A stretch of 64,000 bases of DNA from the NCBI RefSeq assembly GCF_000427625.1, contig NZ_KE386569.1:1078216-1142215 (forward strand). Direction: 5' to 3'. Of the stretch, positions 1-8,848 are shown in pieces. Each line of letters opens with the position of its first letter. Position 1 is the stretch's first letter. Position numbers and translations under genes: made by a program. Origin of the DNA: Methylobacter luteus IMV-B-3098. Its GTDB lineage: Bacteria > Pseudomonadota > Gammaproteobacteria > Methylococcales > Methylomonadaceae. The notes beneath the pieces are model-generated. The model ran no database searches, was not told where the DNA came from, and saw nothing but the letters and a program-made list of their open reading frames with translations.

Positions 1-124
1 TTAGCCCCCGGATAGTGCCACAAACCGCATTCTCGGAGGGTGTGGGTTGCGACGATTTATCCTCGCAGCCCGCCAGAACGAGAGCCATACAGAAACCGAC
101 GAATGAAGTGATGAAAGTGTTCAT
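1..124 (-). CDS. Lipoprotein, C-terminus beyond the window edge
   Basis: Reading the minus strand from the ATG at 124 gives 41 codons open to the edge. The product starts with a short signal segment and a lipobox (LVLAGC), followed by a polar, Ser/Pro-rich stretch (EDKSSQPTPSE). The lipobox predicts cleavage before the Cys, lipidation, and anchoring in the inner or outer membrane. A Shine-Dalgarno GGAG lies about 10 bases before the ATG. The frame is still open at base 1, so total length and function cannot be seen. The overlapping 66-codon frame at 57-257 lacks these signals. Confidence 0.6.
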   Translation of the reverse strand, partial: MNTFITSFVGFCMALVLAGCEDKSSQPTPSENAVCGTIRGL

Positions 125-534
125 GGCTTTTATCTCCGTAACAGGTATCTATTAGTAAAGAGTATATAAAAAGCTCCTTGATGGGCGCGCGTGGTTGTTC
201 TGCGTCAGGGTTCATGAAGCGTCCATTGCGTCGGTCCCGTTCTTGGATAGGGCGCAACTGTCAGAGAAACACCCTGCCTCGGCAACGGCATCAAGCCTTG
301 TGGCGGTTCGAAGCAGGGGCCTGTAGTGCATGGATTTGTGCTGTGTCGGCATGCGAGCATAGGCATAATAAGTTATTATCCAAGTCGGCATAACTTATAT
401 GCTAGAGGAATTGCGCTGTCAACAATTCTCTGAAAGCTGTGTTTCCAAGCGGAATAACACCCATTTATGTACGATAGACGGGCAGGAGCAACACTCGATT
501 GTCGTTGAGACTCATTAATTGTTTTCGGCCAAAG
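125..534. other. Intergenic region, no gene recognised
   Basis: About 410 bases lie between two minus-strand genes. The AT-rich part near 364-400 has overlapping imperfect inverted repeats built on ATAAGTTAT / ATAACTTAT, which could be a protein-binding or promoter region. No tRNA, riboswitch core or convincing reading frame was recognised. The small plus-strand frame at 178-393 has no ribosome binding site or family resemblance. Confidence 0.4.
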
Positions 535-984
535 CTATTTGTATATTCGTTCGAAATCCGACACACTGAACCCGTTCATGCGCTTTTCGCCAACAAGAAT
601 AACGGGTACTCCCTTGCCGCCAAGCTGGTCATACATGCGTTTAGCGCGCGCATCTTTCTCAATGTCATATTCCGTATAGGGTATTCCGTTATCCTGAAAA
701 TATTTGCGCGCTTTTTTGCAATAAGGGCACCAGCTCGTTGCGTACATAACCACATTCTCAGTTGTTTTGTCGTCCGCGAGTTCATTAGATGAATTTATTG
801 CATGACTGGCGCTTTTGACATTAATCGATACCTCTTTAACAACATGATTTCTGCTCGGAGCGTCACTGAAATGCGTTTTTCCTGACTCATCAGTCCATTT
901 GTAAACTTGAGCGGAAGCGGCGCCTGCAAGAAAAATTAAGATAAACAACAACGATTGCTTGAAAAGAGACTTATTACTTTGCAT
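535..984 (-). CDS. Exported DUF4124-glutaredoxin fusion protein
   Basis: 149 residues. A signal peptide (hydrophobic FILIFLAGAASA, probable cleavage after ASA) is followed by a DUF4124 domain (QVYKWTDESGKTHFSD, about residues 26-45) and, after a linker, a glutaredoxin domain (about 77-149) with the redox motif CPYC and the GVPVI segment that normally forms the cis-Pro glutathione-binding loop. DUF4124-glutaredoxin fusions are common in gammaproteobacteria; the domain probably does thiol-disulfide chemistry in the periplasm. The substrate is unknown. The gene stands alone on the minus strand, 49 bases downstream of the end of the phosphatase neighbour's reading direction. Confidence 0.85.
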   Translation of the reverse strand: MQSNKSLFKQSLLFILIFLAGAASAQVYKWTDESGKTHFSDAPSRNHVVKEVSINVKSASHAINSSNELADDKTTENVVMYATSWCPYCKKARKYFQDNGIPYTEYDIEKDARAKRMYDQLGGKGVPVILVGEKRMNGFSVSDFERIYK

Positions 985-1033
985 AAAGCTATATTTGAAT
1001 TCGTGAGAGCTGGATAACAGAAGAATGCCGGCA

Positions 1034-1810
1034 TTAATTCTTGTTAAAAAAGTTGCGCATTTTCTGTATTAAATTTGTTTGCGTTTTTTCCCACTGAGCC
1101 AATGTAACGCTGATATTGTCGCAATGCCGGCCTCCATTCTGTAAAGCTAGGGTTACAAGATGCTCAGCGCCATCCTGATCCAGTGGATGATCCTGAAGAA
1201 TAGCCGGAATCCGGTTTTTTTCTATGAATTGCCATAAGCCGTCGCTGCATAGCAGGAATAGATCCCCATTTTTTAGAGCGTCTGCATGAATATCGGGCTC
1301 CGGTTTCTTGGGGCCGCCCAGGCGTTTGTAGAGCTGGTTTTGTAAAGATTTGGCCTCATTACTGTTTTCTTCAATGGCACCTTGATCAATCATCAGCTGC
1401 ATCAGTGAATGATCCAGCGTTTGATTGATCAACAGGCCCTGCCTGTAATGATATAGGCGCGAGTCGCCGATATGAGCCCAATAGGCCTGACGTTTGTCGA
1501 TGTATAACAAGACGCAAGTTGTGCCGGGCGCCAACGAAAGATCCGTTTCAAGCTGATTGATCCTTTCATGGGATCGAGTGCAAATATCTTCGAGAAATAA
1601 CTCGGGGTTGCGGATTTTGTTTTTTTTGAAAGCCTGTTCTGCGGTATCCACGACAATTTGCGCTGCCTGGCCCCCTTTGGGAATCCCGCCCATGCCGTCG
1701 GCGACGACCATCAGATGTCTGTTCCCATCTTTTGCGTGGAATATGCCTATGCGGTCCTGCTGTTCACTTCGTTTGCCTATGTTAATTGCTTGTCCAAATT
1801 TCCAGGGCAT
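1034..1810 (-). CDS. PP2C-family Ser/Thr protein phosphatase
   Basis: 258 residues, normal for a bacterial single-domain PP2C (PppA/Stp/PrpC type). Family motifs run in order: RSEQQDR near the N-terminus, the metal-binding VVADGMGG, GDSRLY in the middle, LLCSDGLW, and CDNISVTL near the C-terminus; the acidic residues that hold the two Mn/Mg ions are intact. No signal peptide or membrane segment, so cytoplasmic. It lies 37 bases downstream of the kinase gene on the same strand, behind the FHA gene, so all three are probably cotranscribed. It should dephosphorylate targets of the neighbouring kinase. Confidence 0.92.
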   Translation of the reverse strand: MPWKFGQAINIGKRSEQQDRIGIFHAKDGNRHLMVVADGMGGIPKGGQAAQIVVDTAEQAFKKNKIRNPELFLEDICTRSHERINQLETDLSLAPGTTCVLLYIDKRQAYWAHIGDSRLYHYRQGLLINQTLDHSLMQLMIDQGAIEENSNEAKSLQNQLYKRLGGPKKPEPDIHADALKNGDLFLLCSDGLWQFIEKNRIPAILQDHPLDQDGAEHLVTLALQNGGRHCDNISVTLAQWEKTQTNLIQKMRNFFNKN

Positions 1811-1847
1811 CAGTGACTCCTCTTTTTAATGTATTGTCATCCATTGT

Positions 1848-3458
1848 TCAATTGAAAATGGATTTGATTTTTCCGAACAGGCGCTTGGGGGCATCCGTAA
1901 ATGCATTGGTTTTTTTTCTGAGTGCTAATAATCTGGATGAGTCCGGATAAATGGAAAGTCCTTTTTTAATATTGGCTTTGGCAGCGGTGTAATCAAAAGC
2001 ATCCAGATTAGACTCAGCGAGGTCCGCATAGGCATTTGCAATTTTGGATTTGCCTTGTTGAGCCTCAGCATTGTTAGGGTCCAGGAGCAGGACTTCATGA
2101 AAATAGAACAGGGCGTTATGTCTTGAAGGCGAAGTCAATCTGTAATTCTGTAAGGCCTTTCTCGCTTCGGAAAGATAAAAATCAACTTTATCCTGCATGG
2201 TGGCGTACAGTGCTCCGACGTGTGTTATCCCCTCTGATGCAACAGCATTGTCTGGATCCATCTTAAGCACCAGATTGTAGGCATCGTATGCCTGTTTCAG
2301 AATTGGCAGGGATGTGTTCGGATTATCCAGAAGAGCTTTTGCCTGAGCCAGTAGCTGTTGAATTCTGTTGTTGTCTAATAAAGCAGATGCTGTTTCGGTA
2401 GCAGTGCTTTTATCCCGGACGGGATCCTGGACGGAATCAGCTGAAGAGTTCTCTTGCGGGGCCGGCTTTGTATTCAGGTAAGGGTAAAAATAAATAGCGG
2501 CCGATAGTATGGCGGCGCTTGTCACGCCAAACAATACGGGTTTGTATAGGGGTTTTCCCGGCTTGATTGTCTGGTTTGTCGATAACGGATTTTTAACTGA
2601 CGCTTTGGTTTTTTTTTCAGTGGAGGAAATGATTTTACCGATTTTCTTGCCCAACACATGGCTGGAAGCGGGTTTCTGTAGTCTTCCAAGATAGTCGACT
2701 AAATCAGCGGCAGAGTCGAATCGATCATTCGCATCCCTGGCAATCATCAAATCCAGTAGTTCCTGATATTTTGCCAGGCTTTTGGGTAGCGGGGGGGCTT
2801 CGGTCGTTAAATGCGCAATGATGATTTCTATGGGAGAATCGCCTTGAAACGGTTTCTGGCCAGTCAGCATTTCGTAGAGAATAATGCCGAGGCTATAAAT
2901 ATCCGTTCTCGCATCGAGCGGTTTCTGCTCAGCCTGCTCCGGGCTTAGATAATGGGGACTGCCGATAGCCGAGCCGTCCATGGTTAATGAGGTATCGGCC
3001 TGTAGCTGTTTGGCCACGCCAAAATCCGTCAGGACGGGCGTACCGTTTTTTCTGAAGAGAATATTTTCAGGTTTGATATCGCGGTGGATGATGCCCTTCT
3101 GGTGTACAAAGTCGAGACAATGCGCGATCAGTTTAATCAACTGTATGGCTTCATCCGGCGGCAAACCGGTATCGATGCGCTGCTTGAGATCGCCGCCCTC
3201 AATATACTCCATTGCCAGAAAGCATCGTCCATCGACCTCTCCCAAATCATGAATGGTAATAATATTGTGGTGGTTCAATGAGGCAATGATCTTGCCTTCA
3301 TTGAAAAAACGCCTGATTTGCGCTTCGGTATCAAATCTTTTCAGTATTTTTAAAGCGACAGGGCGATCAAGAGACTTCTGTGTCGCTAAATAAACAGAAG
3401 CCATGCCGCCTTCGCCCAAAAGTTTCTGGACTGTGTAGCCGGGAACGTGGATAGTCAA
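1848..3458 (-). CDS. Membrane Ser/Thr protein kinase (PknB/PpkA-like)
   Basis: 536 residues. The N-terminal Hanks-type kinase domain (about 7-260) has the glycine loop GEGGMASVY, the ATP-anchoring Lys37 (VALK), the catalytic HRDIKPEN with Asp127, and DFG with Asp145, so it looks active. A juxtamembrane Lys/Ser-rich linker leads to one transmembrane helix at about 307-326. The remaining 200 residues are predicted periplasmic, helical and TPR-like (NPNTSLPILKQAYDAYNLVL, ALFYFHEVLLLDPNNAEA). Such kinases phosphorylate FHA-domain partners and themselves. It sits between the FHA gene upstream and the PP2C gene downstream, forming a complete phospho-signalling cassette. Confidence 0.93.
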   Translation of the reverse strand: MTIHVPGYTVQKLLGEGGMASVYLATQKSLDRPVALKILKRFDTEAQIRRFFNEGKIIASLNHHNIITIHDLGEVDGRCFLAMEYIEGGDLKQRIDTGLPPDEAIQLIKLIAHCLDFVHQKGIIHRDIKPENILFRKNGTPVLTDFGVAKQLQADTSLTMDGSAIGSPHYLSPEQAEQKPLDARTDIYSLGIILYEMLTGQKPFQGDSPIEIIIAHLTTEAPPLPKSLAKYQELLDLMIARDANDRFDSAADLVDYLGRLQKPASSHVLGKKIGKIISSTEKKTKASVKNPLSTNQTIKPGKPLYKPVLFGVTSAAILSAAIYFYPYLNTKPAPQENSSADSVQDPVRDKSTATETASALLDNNRIQQLLAQAKALLDNPNTSLPILKQAYDAYNLVLKMDPDNAVASEGITHVGALYATMQDKVDFYLSEARKALQNYRLTSPSRHNALFYFHEVLLLDPNNAEAQQGKSKIANAYADLAESNLDAFDYTAAKANIKKGLSIYPDSSRLLALRKKTNAFTDAPKRLFGKIKSIFN

Positions 3459-3512
3459 TGTCAGTTTTTCACTATTGAGAGTAAGGGTTTAACGCCTTTA
3501 ATCAGCGACTCA

Positions 3513-4214
3513 TTATTTATTTGTGAAATGAAACATTGTTCCGCGGATTTCGATGTCATCGCCATGCCTGAGTTTGATCCTGGTTTTGACTGTGCTGCCG
3601 TTATGCCGGGTTTTTCCGCGTTTTTCCGGAACCAGATAATATCCGTCGCTTTGACGAACGATTTTGGCGGCGATTTTTGGAGCAAACCAGCCGCCGGTCT
3701 GGAAATCGCAATCCGGGGATTTGCCGACATTAAACCGGGTTTTGGATAATCTGAATTTCCGGCCGCTCATCGCGCCGCTCGAAACTTCAAGGTAGGCATT
3801 ATTTGCTTCCTTTTCTTTTATCAGACTTTCCAATTTGGAAACGTCAACCTCCACAGTAGCCGATTGGGCGCTATTGTTTTTTTCAATTGAGGATGTTGAG
3901 TTTGTCGTTTCAATGGAAACAGGTAAATCGACCGCGATGAATCTTAATTTGTGTTTAAAAATACTTATCTCGTCTCCAAGCTTTAATTCAGTCTCCGATA
4001 TCCGCTCGCCATTAACATAAACGCCGTTTTTGCTATTCAGGTCATGAATGGTGTATTTGTCGCCGTTCTTTATGATTTCGGCGTGATTACCTGAAACACC
4101 TGCGTTGTCGATCACCACATCATTATCCTGATTACGGCCAATTCGGGTGATGAGAGATTTCACTTCATGTTTGGATCTGAGTTCATCGTTAAAGTAGATA
4201 TTTAGGTAGCTCAT
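3513..4214 (-). CDS. Double FHA-domain phosphothreonine-binding protein
   Basis: 233 residues without signal or membrane segment. The first FHA domain (about 20-95) has the canonical phosphothreonine-binding residues: RIGR at 25-28, SxxH at 41-44 and the SKNG segment at 61-64. The second part (about 140-233) has the same overall pattern (FNVGKSPDCDFQTGG ... HNGSTVKTRIKLRHGDDIEI) but lacks the SxxH motif, so it is a degenerate FHA domain. It is first in the FHA-kinase-PP2C set and is probably a substrate or adaptor of the kinase. Similar trios control type VI secretion in other bacteria, but no secretion genes are here. Confidence 0.88.
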   Translation of the reverse strand: MSYLNIYFNDELRSKHEVKSLITRIGRNQDNDVVIDNAGVSGNHAEIIKNGDKYTIHDLNSKNGVYVNGERISETELKLGDEISIFKHKLRFIAVDLPVSIETTNSTSSIEKNNSAQSATVEVDVSKLESLIKEKEANNAYLEVSSGAMSGRKFRLSKTRFNVGKSPDCDFQTGGWFAPKIAAKIVRQSDGYYLVPEKRGKTRHNGSTVKTRIKLRHGDDIEIRGTMFHFTNK

Positions 4215-4620
4215 GGCGGAGTCTGTTTGATCAAAAAAATCAAAATGAAAAGTATAGGATAAAAATTATTTATTTGGTGTTTACTGCCTCCTAAAATAAA
4301 CATAAAGCCAAAGTCAAAAGTTATCGGTGTGCCCAATATTGACCATCAGCCATGATAAAAAACCGCATACCGGATAGAAAAAACGGTGTGTGGACCAATG
4401 TCTTTCAGATAACGGAAGCTTCCGGAACTGATTTTTTGTATTTTCCAATCCCTTAAAACGATGAACTGTCTACTGGTTTGATAATTTTTACGACAGAACC
4501 GGATAAAATCACCAGCGATGAGGCTTCTCCGCTAACGTAACAGAACCCCAAAGAGCAGTCGGATAAGCCGGCCGGTTCCGGAAGTCTGAAAATTTTCAAA
4601 AGCATCTTAAGGAATGAAAA
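4215..4620. other. Divergent intergenic region
   Basis: About 400 bases between divergent genes (FHA on minus, secreted protein on plus), so promoters for both should lie here. The 4240-4300 part is very AT-rich. No reading frame, RNA or clear repeat was found. A ribosome binding site AAGGA precedes the ATG at 4621. Confidence 0.4.
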
Positions 4621-7600
4621 ATGAAATTGCGGACAGGGTTAAGCGCAACAGTGATCTTCACTGCGGCTTTCATGGTAATGGCGACAAGCCGCCTGGCGAT
4701 GGCCGATGAACGCGATGCCATGCTCAAAAACGGCGGTTTCGAGTCTCTCCATGATGCCAAACCCGGTCCTGATGGATTGGTAGAGGGGTGGAAGCTGGAT
4801 GCAGTCGGGGAGATTCCCTTGAACTGGAAACCAAACCCGGCTTATCCAGGCCAATTGCTGATTGGCGCCGATGGTCCGCACTCAGGTTCGCGATTTGCCC
4901 GGATACTGGCATCAACTCGCGGCGCCGCGCATCTGTATCAGAGCTGCCAAGGCTTGCAGGCGGGCAAGTGGTATCGTATTTCCTTATGGGCCAGAGGCGG
5001 CGCGTTCGCAGTGCAAACCTACGAGTATTTCCAGAAAGGCCCGGTCGGAGGTCAGACTCTGTTGCAGGAATATGCCGGCTCGAAATGGCAGCAGTTCTCC
5101 GTCTTCTATCAGCCTGCCGGCGAAGGGTATCAGCGTTCGGCATTAGTCATTTCCACGGCTTCCCAGGCCGGTATCGATGTCGACGACATCCGCGTGGAAT
5201 CCGTGGATTTGCCGGAATTGCCGGCTAATGCGGCGGACACGGTTATTCAGAACGAAGCCGTAAAGTTGAGTTTATCGCCTTCCGGTTTTTTGACTCACTT
5301 TGTCAGCCTGGCTTCCGGCAAAGACTACGTTCCCAATGCAGCCAGGCGGCCGATGCTGACCGCTTCCCGGGCAGGCATGCAAGGCATGCCGGTAACCCGG
5401 ATTTCCCGGAAAGACGATGTCCTGACTGCGGAGTTCATCGATCCCCAGGTCAAGGTCAGTTTGCGCGTTATTCCTGCGCAGCAACATTTCACCTTCGAAG
5501 TGCTGAGCGCCGAACCGGCAGACCTCGATGCCCTTTACATCGAATTTCCTTTGCAGCGCCTTGAGACCGTGGCACCAACCTTCAACGCAACTTACGATAA
5601 AGAGTTCGGCGCGTCTTTCTTCGGCATCACCGAAAATACTGTCAACCGTCCACTGTCGATAAACAATTCGATACAATTGCTTAAAGGGGAAGCTCATCGC
5701 AGCCATGGCATCGCCGGCGCGAAATTTTCGCTCGTGGCGGCGCCCATCAAGGACTTCAAGTCCGCGATCCGGGAAGCCGAGCGCGCGGGAGGCTTGCCGT
5801 CTCCTGAACTGGACGGAAAGTGGGCGCGTGATTCGGAATCCGTTCAAAAATCCTATCTGTTAGCCACCGATGCATCGGAAGACAATATCGACGCGCTGAT
5901 CGACTATGCCAGACTTGGCGGATTCGGCGCCATCATTTTCCTGAAAGATAACTGGCTGGATACCCACGGCCATTATCGGATCAATACCGATAATTTTCCG
6001 CACGGTCTTGACGGGGTGAAGGCGGCGGTGGCGAAGATTCACGCTGCGGGGCTTGAGGCAGGCGTGCATGTGTTTGGCCCTTCGATTTCGCCGAACGATT
6101 CCTACATCACGCCGAAGCCGGATGATCGTCTGGCGACGGTTCCCGTTCCGGCTCTCGCCGAGGCGCTCGATGAGAAAGCCACTACCATCACGCTGTCGGC
6201 CAAACCCGGCTTGCCGCCGACAGGCCCACGCAGCAAGGAGTTTCCAGGCCCGTACCTGAGGATCGGCGATGAGATCATCCGTTATGAAGCCGCGGAGCCG
6301 GGCCCACCGTTTCGGTATGTTCGTTGTGTGCGCGGCGCATTGGGCACCAAGGCAGAGGCTCATCCCGCCGGATCGAGCATAAATGGGCTTCTCACGCTGT
6401 GGGGATATTTTCTTGTCGATCCTGACAGCACGCTCGCCGATGAGCTTACCCAAACCTTCGCCGATGTCTTTAATAATGCGGATTTCGACATGGTGTACTT
6501 TGACGCCAGCGATGGCATCATCGATGCGTATATCGACAGCTGGTACTATCTCAACCGTATGCACCTGGCCTATTACCGTAAATTCAAGAAGCATGTGCTC
6601 TATCAGGTCAGCAATGGCCCCGGAACCGACTTGCGGTGGCACATCGTGCCGCGTTCGGCTTCGGCGGACGGCCATGGCGACATCAAGGGCTATCTCGATG
6701 AACGCTGGCCCGGGATTCTGCGCATGGATGCCAATTTCACCCGTCCCGATATCGGCTGGTATTACTGGTTCAAGGACATGCGGCCGGACCAGCTCGAGTA
6801 TGTCGCCGCCAAAGCGCTGGGCGTGGACGGGTCGATTTCGCTGGAGACGTCGCGGACGGCGCTCGAGAGTCAGACGCAGTCACGCCAGATGATGGATACC
6901 CTTCAAAAGTGGGAACAGTACAGGCATGCACAACCCATCTCCCCGTCGGTCAAAGCCAGGCTGAGTGAACCGCGGAAGGATTTCAAGCTGTTTGGCGATG
7001 CAAGCGACGGTTGGCAGCTCTACCGAGCCTTATACCAACCGGTGAGATACGTGGATGTGCTGGATGGCAAACAAAATACCTGGATCATCCGCAACGATAT
7101 GGCAAGTGACCAACAACTTGGGGTGGAGATCATTGCAGGCAGGATGTCCGGAGCACCAGTCGCCTATAATAGCCCGGAAGCGGTTACGATCGAACGCTTT
7201 GAAAACGCTGCCGACTTCCAGATGAGCGATCGCAATCACTATGAGAAGCTCGTGGCTCATGCTGATAAGGTGGTGTCGCCCAACGGACCTGTACGTGACG
7301 GAGTGCGGCAGCGCTTCGAGACAACCAAAAACGATGTAAAGGCCGGCGGGAGCGCCTTGCTCTATTCGGCAGTAAACAAAGGGAGCTATGGAGGATGGTC
7401 GGCAATCGGCCGGCGGTTCGAGAAGCCTCTGAACCTTACGGGAAATAACGCATTGGGCGTCTGGGTACTGGGCGACGCCAAGTACGAGCAGCTTCGCATC
7501 CAGCTCAGCGATTCAAAGGGGCATAATGTTGATTTCCAAGCCATTATTAACTTCTCGGGTTGGCACCTGTTGACTTTTCCCTTCCCGGCCGGTAGTCAGT

Positions 7601-7989
7601 TCGACTGGGCGAATACGGAGCATCTTCTGTTTTATTTCGACGCCATACCGGCCAAGACGACAGTCCGTGTCGCACTCGACGGTGTCCGTGCGTTCCGAAC
7701 CCCTGCATCAGGGCCTTCGCTCGATCGGCCAATTATCACGGTCAACGGAGAAAGCACGGTATTTCCTGAATCGTTGGCGGCGGGGCAGGCATTGACTTCG
7801 GAAGGGCCGGGCGAAACGATTCACTGGCCCGGAGGCATGGCGCCAGGAAAGAAGGTCGAATTTTCCAATCTTAGACTTAAACTGAAACCGGGCGAAAACA
7901 CGGTAACCTTTTCCTCTGCGAAACCGGATGCTTTCCCCGGCGGCATCCGTATCCTGCTTTACCATATCTGGCCGATGGAGAAGGAGTGA
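4621..7989 (+). CDS. Large secreted glycoside-hydrolase-like protein
   Basis: 1122 residues with an N-terminal signal peptide (hydrophobic core about 7-26, ending near LAMA). Visible architecture: a carbohydrate-binding-module-like beta-sandwich (about 35-195; NGGFE ... GWKL, then SGSRFARI and KWYRISLWARGG), a beta-rich region (about 205-390), a TIM-barrel-like region (about 405-780; FGAIIFLKDNW, GLEAGVHVFGP, FDMVYFDASDG, MDANF), and a C-terminal galactose-binding-like region (about 860-1010; GGWSAIGRRFEKPLNL, FSGWHLLTFPFP). The acid-rich strand ends of the barrel suggest polysaccharide cleavage, but I cannot name the family or substrate. It stands alone, with no transporter or other carbohydrate genes, and codon use is more GC-rich than the adjacent intergenic DNA. 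Confidence 0.65.
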   Translation: MKLRTGLSATVIFTAAFMVMATSRLAMADERDAMLKNGGFESLHDAKPGPDGLVEGWKLDAVGEIPLNWKPNPAYPGQLLIGADGPHSGSRFARILASTRGAAHLYQSCQGLQAGKWYRISLWARGGAFAVQTYEYFQKGPVGGQTLLQEYAGSKWQQFSVFYQPAGEGYQRSALVISTASQAGIDVDDIRVESVDLPELPANAADTVIQNEAVKLSLSPSGFLTHFVSLASGKDYVPNAARRPMLTASRAGMQGMPVTRISRKDDVLTAEFIDPQVKVSLRVIPAQQHFTFEVLSAEPADLDALYIEFPLQRLETVAPTFNATYDKEFGASFFGITENTVNRPLSINNSIQLLKGEAHRSHGIAGAKFSLVAAPIKDFKSAIREAERAGGLPSPELDGKWARDSESVQKSYLLATDASEDNIDALIDYARLGGFGAIIFLKDNWLDTHGHYRINTDNFPHGLDGVKAAVAKIHAAGLEAGVHVFGPSISPNDSYITPKPDDRLATVPVPALAEALDEKATTITLSAKPGLPPTGPRSKEFPGPYLRIGDEIIRYEAAEPGPPFRYVRCVRGALGTKAEAHPAGSSINGLLTLWGYFLVDPDSTLADELTQTFADVFNNADFDMVYFDASDGIIDAYIDSWYYLNRMHLAYYRKFKKHVLYQVSNGPGTDLRWHIVPRSASADGHGDIKGYLDERWPGILRMDANFTRPDIGWYYWFKDMRPDQLEYVAAKALGVDGSISLETSRTALESQTQSRQMMDTLQKWEQYRHAQPISPSVKARLSEPRKDFKLFGDASDGWQLYRALYQPVRYVDVLDGKQNTWIIRNDMASDQQLGVEIIAGRMSGAPVAYNSPEAVTIERFENAADFQMSDRNHYEKLVAHADKVVSPNGPVRDGVRQRFETTKNDVKAGGSALLYSAVNKGSYGGWSAIGRRFEKPLNLTGNNALGVWVLGDAKYEQLRIQLSDSKGHNVDFQAIINFSGWHLLTFPFPAGSQFDWANTEHLLFYFDAIPAKTTVRVALDGVRAFRTPASGPSLDRPIITVNGESTVFPESLAAGQALTSEGPGETIHWPGGMAPGKKVEFSNLRLKLKPGENTVTFSSAKPDAFPGGIRILLYHIWPMEKE

Positions 7990-8000
7990 GACAAATGTGT

Positions 8001-8846
8001 TTACAGAGCGAGGCCGCCTTTATCAATCAACTCCGCATAACCTTTGGTGAAATCGGGATAGCGGAATTGATAACCCAGATCTTTTAAGCGCCGGTTACTG
8101 CAACGCTTGTTCATAACTGCATCCGTGCCGACCGTTTTGACGACAGGCGACGGGCAATGCATGCGTTCTGCCAGCCACGAAACCACATTCCATAAAGGGG
8201 CCGGGTCATCATCGCTGGCCAGATAGCAAGGTTCCAGTTTGCGCCCCGCCAGTCGTTGTTCAAGCAGAAAGGCCAGCACGCCGACGCAGTCCTGCTGATG
8301 AATCCGGTTGGTGAAATAGGGTGGTTCTTTTTGGATGGCAGGGGATTGCGCGGCCATTCTTAACAGCGACTCGCGGCCTGGGCCGTAAATGCCGGAGAAG
8401 CGTACGATGATGTTATCGGGATTGGATTCTATCAATCGCTGTTCGGCCTTCCGGATCAATTGACTCGTAACCGTCTGAGGTTCAGCCGGCGAATCTTCAT
8501 CGACCCATTCGCCGCGGGACTGCGCGTAAACACTGGTCGACGAAACAAAAATCCACGGGCACTCGGGCAGCTTGGCCAGCAGATTATTCAGACCGGTCTC
8601 GTAAATGGCGCGATAGTCCGACTCACTGCGCCCGTCGGGCGTAACGATGAAAAACAGTTGGTCGAAGTCCATATCCATCGCATCAAGACCTGTGCCTGAT
8701 GCGATGTCGGCAGCGACATAGTTAATCCGGCCTTCATGGGATGGCGGATGACGTTTGAGACCCGTTACCTGATGGCCCTTGTCGGACAACACATGAGCCA
8801 GGCGCGTGCCCAGATCACCGCAGCCGACAATCGCTATGTTTGCCAT
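8001..8846 (-). CDS. NAD(P)-binding SDR-family epimerase-like protein (YeeZ type)
   Basis: 281 residues. The N-terminal Rossmann fold opens with VGCGDLGTRLAHVL and continues through a sugar-nucleotide-epimerase-like body (FVSSTSVYAQ, RFSGIYGPGRES). The length and the GCGDLG variant of the GxxGxxG motif match the YeeZ group of atypical SDR proteins, whose substrate is unknown. It is the downstream partner of the DUF523 gene, only 2 bases after it, so the two are probably cotranscribed. Its stop converges with the large secreted gene, 11 bases away. Cytoplasmic. Confidence 0.8.
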   Translation of the reverse strand: MANIAIVGCGDLGTRLAHVLSDKGHQVTGLKRHPPSHEGRINYVAADIASGTGLDAMDMDFDQLFFIVTPDGRSESDYRAIYETGLNNLLAKLPECPWIFVSSTSVYAQSRGEWVDEDSPAEPQTVTSQLIRKAEQRLIESNPDNIIVRFSGIYGPGRESLLRMAAQSPAIQKEPPYFTNRIHQQDCVGVLAFLLEQRLAGRKLEPCYLASDDDPAPLWNVVSWLAERMHCPSPVVKTVGTDAVMNKRCSNRRLKDLGYQFRYPDFTKGYAELIDKGGLAL

Positions 8847-8848
8847 GG

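Noticed and set aside
1034-4214. Considered a type VI secretion cluster
   Set aside because: Only the regulatory kinase, phosphatase and FHA genes are present; no structural Tss genes.
5860-6675. 271-codon minus-strand frame inside the large secreted protein gene
   Set aside because: Antisense to a continuous, motif-bearing gene with signal peptide; no family resemblance.
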